This document shows, piece by piece, positions 33,877 to 43,700 of a stretch of 64,000 nt of DNA. The translations under genes were made by a program, and so were the position numbers. Each line of letters begins with the position of its first letter. Position 1 is the first letter of the stretch. The notes under the pieces are model-generated. The model had not been told where the DNA came from, did no database searches, and worked only from the letters and a program-made list of their open reading frames with translations. Source of the DNA: Salinibaculum rarum (GTDB taxonomy: Archaea; Halobacteriota; Halobacteria; Halobacteriales; Haloarculaceae); NCBI RefSeq assembly GCF_030505615.1, contig NZ_CP129992.1, positions 1,488,001 through 1,552,000 of the forward strand, read 5' to 3'.

Positions 33877-34167
33877 TCACCCATCGACGTACAGCGAATA
33901 GACGATGACGGCAAAGCCGACGGTGACGAGTGCCGTCTCGACAAGTTGGCCCAACCGGAAACTCAGATTGAGTACCTGGTCGATAACGCCCGCGAGCAAC
34001 GACCCGAACGTGACAAATCCAAAGCCGTAGGCCAGAAAGCGCAGCGGCTCCGCACCGGTCCGCCGATATGCCTTGTAGGCGAGATAGGCGATAATCGCGC
34101 CAAGAATGAGCGTAATCGTCTTCAGTGCGACAATCGCAATCGGCGTCGTGACTTGATGCGGGCTCAT
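33877..34167 (-). CDS. Small three-helix membrane protein (DUF7521-like), regulator-coupled
   Basis: 96 residues from ATG at 34167, which overlaps the stop of the upstream regulator gene (ATGA). Three hydrophobic helices with a basic loop LAYKAYRRTGAEPLRFL between the first two. It is paralogous to the protein at 33470-33799 and probably co-transcribed with the regulator. No catalytic residues. Confidence 0.75.
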   Translation of the reverse strand: MSPHQVTTPIAIVALKTITLILGAIIAYLAYKAYRRTGAEPLRFLAYGFGFVTFGSLLAGVIDQVLNLSFRLGQLVETALVTVGFAVIVYSLYVDG

Positions 34168-34541
34168 GTTTCTTTTTGCACCTCCGACCACAGGTTTGCC
34201 AGGCGTTCGTCTGCTGTCCGTGGCCGCCGCGAGATGTCGACCTCGAACTCCCGGGTGTCTGCGATACCGATGATGACCTCCTCGAATGCGACGCTGTACC
34301 TGCTTGCGTGCTGTCCGTCGGGCCGTATCTCGGTCCCCTCTTCGAGCAGTGACGCCTCCGTCAGCAAGTCGAGTTTGCGGTAGGTCGTCGAGAGTGGGAC
34401 GTCTGCGGCCTCGGCAATCTCGTCGGCCGTCATCGGTTCGTCCAGAATCCGGACGATAGACCGGCAGTCGGGGTCGTCCAGTGCATCGAGGATGTCCTGT
34501 AGCTCCGGCGTATCATCCTCGGCGAACGGGTCACGGACCAT
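34164..34541 (-). CDS. ArsR-like winged-helix transcription regulator
   Basis: 125 residues from ATG at 34541. LQDILDALDDPDCRSIVRIL and TADEIAEAADVPLSTTYRKL form a winged helix-turn-helix, followed by a wing and DISRRPRTADERLANLW. It precedes and overlaps the membrane-protein gene, so it probably controls its own operon. The effector is not evident. Confidence 0.8.
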   Translation of the reverse strand: MVRDPFAEDDTPELQDILDALDDPDCRSIVRILDEPMTADEIAEAADVPLSTTYRKLDLLTEASLLEEGTEIRPDGQHASRYSVAFEEVIIGIADTREFEVDISRRPRTADERLANLWSEVQKET

Positions 34542-34701
34542 CCCTGATTGCTCTATCTGCGGGACGATTAAAACAGCACCGACATCACCCGACGGAACCC
34601 GCCACCGGAGCGCCCCTGTCTCGGACTGTCGGCCAGGCGGGTGGACCATCGAGACGGCCCCTCTCAAGGTGTATTCGAGAATAGAGCGTCGCCAGAGTGT
34701 G

Positions 34702-35736
34702 TCACTCGGGACGCGGCTCGCCCTGCATCTTCCGGCGGACGAAAAGCAGGAAGATGATCGGCGAGAGCAGTCCCATCACGAGCATCGCTGCGAGCGTCTG
34801 GAGTGCCAGGTCGTTCGCTGCTGTCTGTGGCCCGCTGCTCTCCTCTTCGCCGGCGCTCCCCCCTGCGCCGACCACGACGGCACCTTTCATCCCCGCGCCC
34901 TCGTGGGGACGACAGTAGTAGGTGTGTGTCGCGTCTTCCTCGAAGGTGTACTCGTAGGTCCCCGAGGTTTGCGGTTCGCCGGATTCGAATGCCCCGGTGT
35001 TTGCGACGACGTTGTGGCCGCCACCTTCGCCGGTCCACTCCCAGGTGACCGTCGTTCCGGGGTCGACGTGAATCGCCGGCGGGCCGAACGCCAGCCCGAT
35101 CGACCCGGCGCCGACCTCGACAGTCACCGCGTCCTCGCCGCGCAGGTCCTCGACGGACCCCTCGTAGAGATTCGCATCATCCAGATAGCCATCGAAGTCG
35201 TAGTCGGCCGATTCGCCGGTGCTCTCGCTTCCGCCGTCGTCGCTCTGGAGTTGACCTGGTGCGACAACCTCCCCCTCTGCGGTGTCGCCGACCGCGACGA
35301 CGCCTCTCATCCCGGATGCCTTGTGGGGATTACAGTAGTACTTGTTGACACCCTCGCTCTCGAACGTCTGTGTGAACGTCTCTCCGTCGGTGCTGACGGC
35401 GTCGCCGCTCCTGAAAGACCCGTCTTCTGCGACGACGTTGTGTGCGCCGCCCGCACCGGTCCACTCCCAGGTGACTTCGGTCCCGGGGTCGACGGTGATT
35501 GCTGCGGGGCCAAACGCCAGATTCACCGACCCGGCACCGACCTTGACCGTGACGCTGTCCTGGCCGGTGTAGTCGGCAGTTCGGCCGTCGTAGTTCATCG
35601 CGTCGGCGAGGTAGCCGTCGTAGTTTTCGTCCTGGGCGAGTGCCGTCCCGCTGGTCGCGGCGAGTGTGACCGCTGCGCCGGTTCCTGTCTTCAGGAGCGT
35701 CCGGCGTGAACATGTCCGCTGGGGTCGCTTACGCAT
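34702..35736 (-). CDS. Two-domain halocyanin, Tat-exported membrane-bound blue copper protein
   Basis: 344 residues. A twin-arginine signal (CSRRTLLKTGTGAAV) precedes two plastocyanin-like domains. Each has the copper ligands: His in GGAHNVV, then Cys/His/Met in YYCNPHKASGM; and His in GGGHNVV, then YYCRPHEGAGM. Domain ends are linked by an acidic Ser/Gly stretch. One C-terminal membrane helix (MLVMGLLSPIIFLLFV) with basic residues after it anchors the protein on the outer face. It should carry electrons in the respiratory chain. Most halocyanins have one domain; the duplication is unusual. Confidence 0.92.
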   Translation of the reverse strand: MRKRPQRTCSRRTLLKTGTGAAVTLAATSGTALAQDENYDGYLADAMNYDGRTADYTGQDSVTVKVGAGSVNLAFGPAAITVDPGTEVTWEWTGAGGAHNVVAEDGSFRSGDAVSTDGETFTQTFESEGVNKYYCNPHKASGMRGVVAVGDTAEGEVVAPGQLQSDDGGSESTGESADYDFDGYLDDANLYEGSVEDLRGEDAVTVEVGAGSIGLAFGPPAIHVDPGTTVTWEWTGEGGGHNVVANTGAFESGEPQTSGTYEYTFEEDATHTYYCRPHEGAGMKGAVVVGAGGSAGEEESSGPQTAANDLALQTLAAMLVMGLLSPIIFLLFVRRKMQGEPRPE

Positions 35737-35881
35737 ACATTCTACTCGAAGCCCGAGCGCTGATAAAACCGATTATTTTGCTTGGGACTCGTTCTCACTC
35801 GGTTGTACCATCGCTGTGGCCGGTGACGGGGCATTGTGCCGTACCGGGGCGCTTTTCTCCTCCCCTGCGTTACGGTCGGGT

Positions 35882-36568
35882 GTGCTTTCGGTCGAGTTAC
35901 ACGCGCACTCGTCGCTCTCGTACGACGGTCGGGACCCGGTCGAGGACCTCCTCGAACGGGCGGCCACGGTCGGTCTCGACGCCCTCGCTGTCACCGACCA
36001 CGACGAAATCGACGCCAGTCTCGACGCCGCCGCCAAAGCCGCCGACTACGGCCTCGTCGGCATCCCCGGCATGGAGATTTCGTCCAGTGCCGGCCACGTT
36101 CTTGCGCTGGGTATCGAGGAACTCGTCCCCGCGGGCCTTTCGTTCCGTGAGACGCTCGACCGCATCCACGACCAGGGCGGTGTCGCCGTCGTCCCCCATC
36201 CGTTCCAGGAGTCGCGACACGGCGTCCTCGACAACATCTCGAAAGCGGAACTGACCGCCGCCGACGCCATCGAAGTGTACAACTCGCGGCTCTTTACCGG
36301 CCGGGCGAACCGACAGGCGGAACGCTTCGCGCGAACCCACGAGATGCCGATGACCGCCGGCAGCGACGCCCACATCAGCGAGATGGTCGGGCAGGCAATC
36401 ACCAACGTCGGCACCGACGAGCGAAGCGTCGGTGCGATTCTCGACGGTGTCGTCGCGGGCGAGACGACCGTCGAAGGGCGGCGCACCCCCTGGCATATCA
36501 GTTTCCAGCAGTTCGCCGGTGGTGTGAAACGCCGCGTCGCCGCCAGCGTCCGCAACCTTCTGGAATGA
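35882..36568 (+). CDS. PHP-domain phosphoesterase
   Basis: 228 residues from GTG at 35882. Metal-binding motifs of the PHP family: ELHAHSSLSYDG, VTDHDEI, GMEISS, VVPHPFQ and TAGSDAHI. It is a metal-dependent phosphoesterase of the TrpH/YciV group; a nucleotide substrate is likely, not shown. It overlaps the following asparagine-synthetase-like gene by 4 bases, so the two are co-translated. Confidence 0.85.
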   Translation: MLSVELHAHSSLSYDGRDPVEDLLERAATVGLDALAVTDHDEIDASLDAAAKAADYGLVGIPGMEISSSAGHVLALGIEELVPAGLSFRETLDRIHDQGGVAVVPHPFQESRHGVLDNISKAELTAADAIEVYNSRLFTGRANRQAERFARTHEMPMTAGSDAHISEMVGQAITNVGTDERSVGAILDGVVAGETTVEGRRTPWHISFQQFAGGVKRRVAASVRNLLE

Positions 36569-37647
36569 CCATCGCCGGCGCCGACCCCGAACTGGTCCGC
36601 ACTGCGCTGGCCGAGGGCGACCCACTTCCCGGTACGGCCGGGTTCGCTGGCGAACTCGACGGTCGCCTCTGTCGAGACGTGCTGGGTCGGGAACTGCTCT
36701 ACTCCGAGCGCGTGGACGCCACAGTCTGGAGTCACGACCCGGCGGACCTCGATGACCCCGTCCCGGTGCCAGCCGGCCACGTCCGCGACGCGATCGGCGA
36801 CGAGCGTGTCTGGACGCTTCCCGACCCCGAACCGACGACCGACCGCGACCGTGCTGTCGCGTCCGTCCGTGCCGCACTCGACGAGACGCTCGTCGAGGTG
36901 TCGACAGACGGGCTGGCGATTGCCTTCTCCGGGGGCGTCGATTCGGCACTGCTGGCCGCCCGACTCGACGCGCCGCTGTACGTCGTCGGCTTTCCGGACA
37001 GTCACGACGTGCAGGCGGCACGCGAGGGTGCGCGCGCACTTGGCCTGGACGTGCGCGTCGTCGAACTCGACCACGACGCGCTCGAACGCGCGATACCGCC
37101 GCTCGTCGACGCCATCGGTCGGACCGACGCGATGGCCGTCCAGATTGCGCTGCCACTCTTTCTGGTCGCCCGCCGAGTCGCGGCTGACGGCTTTTCGACT
37201 CTCGCAGTCGGGCAGGGCGCAGACGAACTGTTCGGCGGCTACGCCAAGGTCGCACGCGCGCCCGACGACCCGCGCGTCGAGGCGACGACCGTCCGCGGTG
37301 CCCGCCGGGAACTCCTCGGAACGCTGCCCGACCAGCTAGAGCGGGACATGTTGGCGATTCGGGGGGCTGGCGTCGAACCGGTGGCGCCGCTCCTCCACGA
37401 CCGGGTGGTCCGGGCCGCGCTCGCGCTCCCGGGCGCGTTGCTCGTGACCGACCGCGGTGAGCGCAAGTGGACGCTTCGGCTGGCGGCCCGTGCGTGGCTC
37501 CCCGACCCGGTGGCGTTTCGCGAGAAAAAAGCCGTCCAGTACGGCAGTCTGGTCTCGCGCGAACTCGACCGACTGGCGCGTCAGAACGGGTTCAAACGTC
37601 GAATGGACGACCATGTGACACGGTACGTCGAGGCGCTCGTGGACTGA
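36565..37647 (+). CDS. Asparagine-synthetase-like ATP pyrophosphatase lacking the glutaminase domain
   Basis: 360 residues. The PP-loop SGGVDSALL is near 120 and GQGADELFGGY is the second nucleotide/acidic motif of AsnB. The N-terminal class II glutaminase domain with Cys1 is missing; the first ~110 residues are of another sort. It must use ammonia or another donor, or act on a different substrate. ATGA-type overlap with the PHP gene suggests a shared job. Not a housekeeping asparagine synthetase by architecture. Confidence 0.8.
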   Translation: MTIAGADPELVRTALAEGDPLPGTAGFAGELDGRLCRDVLGRELLYSERVDATVWSHDPADLDDPVPVPAGHVRDAIGDERVWTLPDPEPTTDRDRAVASVRAALDETLVEVSTDGLAIAFSGGVDSALLAARLDAPLYVVGFPDSHDVQAAREGARALGLDVRVVELDHDALERAIPPLVDAIGRTDAMAVQIALPLFLVARRVAADGFSTLAVGQGADELFGGYAKVARAPDDPRVEATTVRGARRELLGTLPDQLERDMLAIRGAGVEPVAPLLHDRVVRAALALPGALLVTDRGERKWTLRLAARAWLPDPVAFREKKAVQYGSLVSRELDRLARQNGFKRRMDDHVTRYVEALVD

Positions 37648-37649
37648 CA

Positions 37650-37826
37650 CTACGCCGTGACGTACCGTGCCTCCTCGACGAGTTCGATGTTCTCCTCGGT
37701 ACAGAGCTGTCGGAGACAGTCCGTACAGAGGTGCAACTCTATGACACGCGGCTTGCGCAGTTTCGGTGTACACCGGAGCGTGTACGACTTCGTTATCGCG
37801 TCGCCGCCACAGTGAGTGCAGGTCAT
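37650..37826 (-). CDS. Small zinc-finger protein
   Basis: 58 residues from ATG at 37826. MTCTHCGGD and HLCTDCLRQLC provide two Cys pairs for one zinc. It converges tightly on the preceding gene (2 bases). The family is frequent in haloarchaea and uncharacterised. Longer frames upstream run through an unlikely Arg-rich leader. Confidence 0.7.
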   Translation of the reverse strand: MTCTHCGGDAITKSYTLRCTPKLRKPRVIELHLCTDCLRQLCTEENIELVEEARYVTA

Positions 37827-38104
37827 CTGCCCCCTCCACTGTGACCCGGTTGCAGCCACGCAGACCCGCCTGTGTCTGCTGCCAGCGCCGCTTCGTACTG
37901 GTTCCGGAACTCCCCGGACATGGGAGTTACGGCCCCTTGATTCTCTCTCCCTGGCATCGCATCCCATACAAATACGGGGGGACGTATTATTTTACCTCCT
38001 GCAACGCGTGCAGACCATGCACAGCGGGTCCGATTGGCTCCAGAAGTGACTGTTCGACCCCGTATTCGGTGGGTTTCCTGTCTGCTCGACGGTATGCTCC
38101 CTTG
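37827..38104. other. Intergenic region between a zinc-finger gene and a Nudix gene
   Basis: Nearly 280 bases. An AT-rich patch at about 37968-37996 (ACAAATACGGGG and TATTATTTTA) may serve as the promoter of the small zinc-finger gene to the left. No further gene or RNA is recognised. Confidence 0.35.
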
Positions 38105-38584
38105 TTACTCTGCTTCGCTCTGGACGTGCTCGATTGCTCGCTGGCCGACTTCGACCACGTCGGGTTCCAGCATCTCGGCGTTGGCACGGAGCTGTGCCGG
38201 CGTGAACCACTCCCAGTCGTCGGCCGGCTGTTCGTCCCCCGCTGGCGTGATGTCGCGGCTCTCGACAGAGCCGTAGAAGACAAAGTCGATGTGCTGGTGG
38301 CCGACGTCGCCGTCACAGGTGTTGATGTCCTCCAGCAAGAACTGCTGGGGCTGGGGAATCGACTGGACGGTCGGCGAGTCGATGTCTGCTGTCGGCGCCA
38401 CGAGCGTCGGGTCGAGCCCCAGCTCCTCACGCACCTCGCGGGTCGCGGCTTCGTGTGGGACTTCGTCGCGGTCGATGTGCCCTCCCGGTGGGAGCCACAT
38501 GTCGAGTTTGTCGTGGGCGTGGAGTGCGGTTGCGCCGTCGTGGACGACGTAGACAGTGGCGACGAAGTGGCGGGTGGTCTCCAT
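38105..38584 (-). CDS. Nudix hydrolase
   Basis: 159 residues. The Nudix box is complete: GGHIDRDEVPHEAATREV continuing to REELG, with the metal-binding Glu residues. LPPGGHIDRDE and the C-terminal EWFTPAQL fit NUDIX proteins of the MutT type. It hydrolyses a nucleoside diphosphate-linked compound; substrate unknown. Single gene divergent from glyA. Confidence 0.87.
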   Translation of the reverse strand: METTRHFVATVYVVHDGATALHAHDKLDMWLPPGGHIDRDEVPHEAATREVREELGLDPTLVAPTADIDSPTVQSIPQPQQFLLEDINTCDGDVGHQHIDFVFYGSVESRDITPAGDEQPADDWEWFTPAQLRANAEMLEPDVVEVGQRAIEHVQSEAE

Positions 38585-38749
38585 GTCCTGCCTGAGGGAC
38601 GGGCTGGCCTTTTGCGTTGCTGTCGGCTGTCACACAGCCGGGCTACCCTGCCAGCACGTTCTTTTGACGGACACTCGGGCCGTGTGGGTGACCTGCACTG
38701 GCTCGACTGGAAAGGTAGATTCTTAGCCCCCACTCCCCTGGCTCCCGGT

Positions 38750-39997
38750 ATGAGCTACGATACGGTACGGGAGGTCGACCCCGCTGTCGCCGACGCACTC
38801 GACGGCGAACGCGAACGGCAAAACGACACGCTCGCGATGATTGCCAGCGAGAACCACGTCAGCGAGGCAGTTCTCGAAGCACAGGGCTCGGAACTCACCA
38901 ACAAGTACGCCGAGGGCTACCCCGGCGAGCGCTACTACGCCGGCTGTGAGTACGCCGACGACGTCGAGAACCTGGCCATCGAGCGCGCAGAGGAACTGTG
39001 GGGCGCCGAACACGTCAACGTCCAGCCCCACTCGGGCACGCAGGCCAACATGGGCGTCTACCTCGCCATGCTCGAACCCGGCGACAAGATTCTCTCGCTG
39101 GAACTCGAACACGGCGGCCACCTCTCGCACGGTCACCCCGCGAACTTCACGGGCAAGACCTACGAGGTCGAGCAGTACCACGTCGACGCCGAGACGGGCT
39201 ACATCGACTACGAGGCGCTCCACGACCTCGCCGAGGAGTTCCAGCCCGACATCATCGTCTCGGGATACTCGGCGTATCCCCGGGACATCGAGTGGGAGGA
39301 GATTCAGGCGGCCGCCGACGCCGTCGACGCCTACCACCTCGCGGACATCGCCCATATCACCGGTCTGGTCGCCGCCGGCGTCCACTCCTCGCCGGTCGGC
39401 ATCGCCGACTTCGTGACGGGGTCGACGCACAAGACCATCCGCGCCGGCCGTGGCGGCATCATCATGTGCGACGACGAGTACGCCGACGACATCGACGCGG
39501 CCGTCTTCCCCGGCAGTCAGGGCGGCCCGCTGATGCACAACGTCGCCGGCAAGGCCGTCGGCTTCGGCGAGGCACTCAACCCCGAGTTCGACGAGTACGC
39601 CCAGCAGGTCGTCGACAACGCGAAGGCGCTGGGCGACCAGCTCCAGGAACACGGTCTCTCGCTTGTCTCCGGTGGCACGGACAACCACCTCGTGCTCGTC
39701 GACCTCCGCGAGTCACACCCGGACACGACCGGGAAAGACGCAGAACAGGCCCTCGAAGAGGTCGGTATCGTCCTGAACGCAAACACCGTCCCCGGTGAGA
39801 CGCGCTCTGCGTTCAATCCCTCGGGCATTCGCGCGGGCACGCCCGGGCTGACCACGCGTGGCTTCGACGAGGACGCCTGCCGCGAGGTCGCAGACCTCAT
39901 CTACCGCGTCGTCGACAACTACGACGACGAAGACGTGAAAAGTGACGTCAGCGCACGCGTCGACGAACTCACCGACGAGTACACGCTCTACGAGTAG
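38750..39997 (+). CDS. glyA: Serine hydroxymethyltransferase
   Basis: 415 residues from ATG at 38750 (MSYDTVREVDPAVADAL). PLP enzyme that interconverts serine and glycine and loads a one-carbon unit on the pterin carrier. ASENHVS, GYPGERYYAGC and the PLP-lysine motif VTGSTHKTIRAGRGG are diagnostic. Full length for the family. It is linked functionally to folD, about 5.8 kb downstream. The frame is open far upstream, but only this ATG gives family-length alignment. Confidence 0.97.
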   Translation: MSYDTVREVDPAVADALDGERERQNDTLAMIASENHVSEAVLEAQGSELTNKYAEGYPGERYYAGCEYADDVENLAIERAEELWGAEHVNVQPHSGTQANMGVYLAMLEPGDKILSLELEHGGHLSHGHPANFTGKTYEVEQYHVDAETGYIDYEALHDLAEEFQPDIIVSGYSAYPRDIEWEEIQAAADAVDAYHLADIAHITGLVAAGVHSSPVGIADFVTGSTHKTIRAGRGGIIMCDDEYADDIDAAVFPGSQGGPLMHNVAGKAVGFGEALNPEFDEYAQQVVDNAKALGDQLQEHGLSLVSGGTDNHLVLVDLRESHPDTTGKDAEQALEEVGIVLNANTVPGETRSAFNPSGIRAGTPGLTTRGFDEDACREVADLIYRVVDNYDDEDVKSDVSARVDELTDEYTLYE

Positions 39998-40048
39998 TCC
40001 ACTCGACTATTTCTGTTGCTCTCGTTTTGAGGACGTGTCTGTACTCGG

Positions 40049-40273
40049 TCACTCGCCGTCGACGATGTCGTCGGCCGACCCGGGAATGCCACAGACGCCG
40101 GCCGCTTCACCGGCGCGTTCGACGCCCGAGGAGAGCGGCGCGAGGTCCCATGCGGGGTCGTGACCCGTCTCTCGCCGGTGGCGTTCGATACAGGCCCGTG
40201 CGCTCTGGAGTTTTTCGAAGGCCTCTTCGAGGTCACAGGCCGGACAGGTGACGACCGCGCGGTCCGATGCCAT
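40049..40273 (-). CDS. Small zinc-finger-like haloarchaeal protein
   Basis: 74 residues. CPACDLEEAF and the HRRETGHD phrase resemble a C2H2-type or treble-clef fragment seen in short haloarchaeal proteins. A trailing CGIPGS segment and acidic end complete it. Function unknown. Confidence 0.65.
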   Translation of the reverse strand: MASDRAVVTCPACDLEEAFEKLQSARACIERHRRETGHDPAWDLAPLSSGVERAGEAAGVCGIPGSADDIVDGE

Positions 40274-40702
40274 ACGTGAACTGTGGGACGGAGCGACATA
40301 AGCCGTTTCGCTCCGCGACTGGGCCCCCGAGTGGTCTCTCGCTGGCGACTGTCTATCGGTGTGACTGATTGTCCGTAGCGTCCGCTGTGTCGGTCAAGAA
40401 GGGGGAGAGAAGGGGGTCCGGACGGTTCGTCACCGCCCGATGTTCGGGTTAGCACAACTGCGACGATCGCGTCGGAAAGTGTCGTGGTGTCCATGCACGA
40501 CGATGAGGGTGTCCGAAGTGGCGGTCGTCGCGTGCCTCTGACAACGTGCCGCCGAGTCCTCGACGGCCTGTCTGTCCGGCGGAGCGACCACATCTCGTCT
40601 ATCAACGTCTCGTCGCACTGCCGCCGCCATCTGGTAAGTGTGTACCCTGTATAGAAGTATCTCCTAATATATAATAACGCTCTCGACGGACAGGCTAATC
40701 AC
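40274..40702. other. Gene-poor gap between glyA region and the regulator gene
   Basis: 429 bases. A TATA-like TATATAATAAC sits at about 40669-40679 and, read on the minus strand, could drive a transcript starting near 40645. The 66-codon frame beginning at 40630 behind it is Arg-rich and without acidic bias, so I do not call it a gene. A polypurine tract (40399-40420) is the other notable feature. Confidence 0.35.
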
Positions 40703-43700
40703 CTAGACGTGCTCCGGTGACTCGTCGTCGAACAGTTCCGCAAAGAGCCGTCGCTGGGCTTCCCGGAGGTGGTGGGTCACGGTCGGCTGTGAGACGTCGA
40801 GTAGTTCCGCGAGTTCGGCACCCGTCGTCTCGCGTGGCGACTGGAAGAAGCCACTCTGGTAGGCCGTCACCAGAACCTCCCGCTGGCGGTCGGTCAACTC
40901 CGTCCCGAGCCGGAACTGGAGTGGTTCCCGGGCTTCGGTCTGTGTCCGTTCGCGTCTGGACCGCAGTTCGGTCTCCGGGTAGGTCTCTTCGATTCGGGCG
41001 AGAAACTCGCGGACGGACAGTTGCTGTGGCAGGCGAACGACCGCGCGGGTGTGGCCGGCGTCCGCTTCGACGTGTCGCGGAATGCCGCCGCCTTCGAGCA
41101 GCGTCCCGGCGACGGTGTCGCCGGTCAGCGTCGCTCTGAACAGATGCGAGTCGCCCCGCTCGACGTGTGTCAGCGATTCGACGGCGACAAAGTCCGCTTC
41201 GAGCGCGAGGATGTCCTCGACCGGCGGGTCGTCGAGTTCGAACAGCACACGCGTCTGGCCGTCGCCGTCGGGTGTCGTCTCCCGGTACTGGACGGGGACG
41301 CCGGCCAGTGTCGCGACCGCGTTCAGGAACGTGTCCGGCGAGGCAATCTCCAGTTCGAGTTCCGTCACCTCCCCGGCGAGAATCCCCTGTTTCGTCTCGG
41401 CGGCGTTGAGTCCGTACCCGACGAGACGGCCGATGTCGGCAAACACCTCTTGAGTCGTCTCGTCGAACGCGTCGGGCGTGTTCGCGTACACGGTCAGGAC
41501 GCCGTAGTTCGTCTCACCGTACGGCAGCGGGACCGACAGCGCCGACTGGAAGTTGTACTCGACGGCCGTCTGGGCCCACGTTTCGTTTTGCAGGTGGTCG
41601 GTGACGTTTTCGACGACGGTCACGTCGTTTTCGACGGCCGTGCGCGCGCTCGGTTCCTCCGACGCCACGGTGGCGGCGACTGCGTCGAGATAGCTCCCGT
41701 CGCCGGTCCAGGCGCGTGGCTGGACCGTGGTCTCGTCGGTCGGAAGCGTGCCGATCCAGGCGAAGGCGTACCTGTCGTCTTCGACCAGGTGGTCACAGAC
41801 TGCCTGTTCGATGTTCGACCGGGAGGAGTACCGAACGAGCGTCTCGGAGACGGCTCGCAGGATGCCGTTGAGGCGGTCGTACTGCTCGAGTGTCTGTGTC
41901 CGCTGGGCCAGTTCCGTGTCGCGTTCGCGGATGCTCTCTTTGCTTGCCACACGGTCGAGTGCGGTCTCGGTCGTCGCCGCGAGCAGGCCCATGAGCTTGT
42001 GCTTCGTGTCGTCGAACGCGCCGACTTCCCTGGAGGCTGCGACCAGGACCCCGTGGTCACCCAGCGGGAGAAACAGCGCGCCCCGGCTCTCGGTATCGCT
42101 GTTTACCAACTGGTCCGACGTGCGGATGTCGTCGAACAGTCTCGACTCGCCGGTGGCGTAGGTCTGCCACGTTACGGAATCGGTGCGTCCGGGACCGAAG
42201 ATGGTCGTGCCCCCGTAGAACTCGTGGAGTGTCTCCGTCGCTGCGACCGGTCGGAGGACGTTTTCCTCGTCGTCGAACAGGAAGATACCGACCGCCGGCA
42301 GGTCGAGCACGTCCGTCGTCACGTCGACGACCACGTCGCTGACTTCCTGTTCGGTGTTCGTCCCGACCAACTCGCGGGTCGCCTCGTACAGTGCGGTCAG
42401 CGTCTGCTCGCGCTCGCGTCGTTCGACGGCGGCGATGGCGTACCCGATTGTCTCACCGAGTTCGCCGAGGACGTCCAGTTCCCGCTCGCTGAAGGCGTCG
42501 GATTCGTCCCCGAAGACTGCGACGACGCCGTACTCGTGACCGGCGTACGTGACCGGAATCGCGGCGAGTGACTGTACGCCGACATCCTCCGCGAGCTCCG
42601 GTGGGATTACCTCTGGGCGGTCTGCCAGGTCACTCATCGTCGTGACTTCGCCGGTATCGAGGGCCCGCAACCCGGGACTGTCCTCGCGGCTGTCGGCTTC
42701 GATGGGAAACACCTCGTCGACGTACTCTTTGGCATCTTCCGTCCACGCGCTAGACACGAGCTTGTTCTCCGGTTCCTGATGGAGCGTGAGTGCAAACTCG
42801 TAGCGGCCGGTTGCGGTGAGCCGCTGACAGACCGCCTCTTCGATTTCTTCGCGGTTGGTCGCGCTGACGAGTGCCTGGTCGACGTCCCTGATGACGGCGT
42901 TGAGCCGATCCAGTTGTGCGAGTTCGTCACGCTGGGCCTGAATCTGCTCTTCGCGTGCTTTGTGCTCGCTGATGTCCCGGATGACGCCTGCGGTCCCGCG
43001 GAACTCCCCATCGCTCGGGAGCTTTCGGTATCGGAACTCGACGTGGCAGGTGGTCCCGTCCTTTCGAGTCGCGTCGACTTCGACGTCTCCGATTTCGATC
43101 TCGCCGTCGATAACCTGCTGTCGGTGTTCGAGCCCTTTCTCTAGTTCGTCCTCGGAGAGGAGCAGCGACATGTGTGCCCCTTCCAGCTCGTCGCAGGTGT
43201 AGCCGGTCACGGTCTCGGCGGCCCCGTTGACCGACATGAAACGGTAGTCTTCGTCGAGCGTGTACACCACGTCGCCGACCGTCTCGACCATCATCTCGTA
43301 CTCCTCTTTGAGATTCTGGAGCTGTTCTTCGCGTCGTTTGCGTTCGGTGATGTCGACGAGATAGCCCAGATACTGGGTAATCTCGCCGTCCTCTCTGACG
43401 ATCTTCGTTGTGTCCGTGACCCAGCAGACGTCGCCGTCGGCGGTTACCACACGGTACGGGTCGTGTGTGAACCGCTCTGTCGTCTCGTCGCTGTTTTCCT
43501 TGACTTCCGCCATGACCCGTTCGAGGTCGTCCTCGTGTATCACATCTCGATAGGGAATCTCGGCGGACTGGAGCTGTTCCGGGGTGTAGCCCAGCACGTC
43601 CTCGACGTTCTCGGAGACGTACTCGACCGGCCACCCTTCTTCGTTTTTCCAGCTGAAAACCACCGTCGGCCCCTGTGCGAACATATCCCGCTCGGCCGCG

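Noticed and set aside
40430..40630. 66-codon minus-strand frame behind a TATA-like box
   Set aside because: It is Arg-rich, lacks the acidic bias of real haloarchaeal proteins and has no recognisable family. Kept only as a note on the gap.
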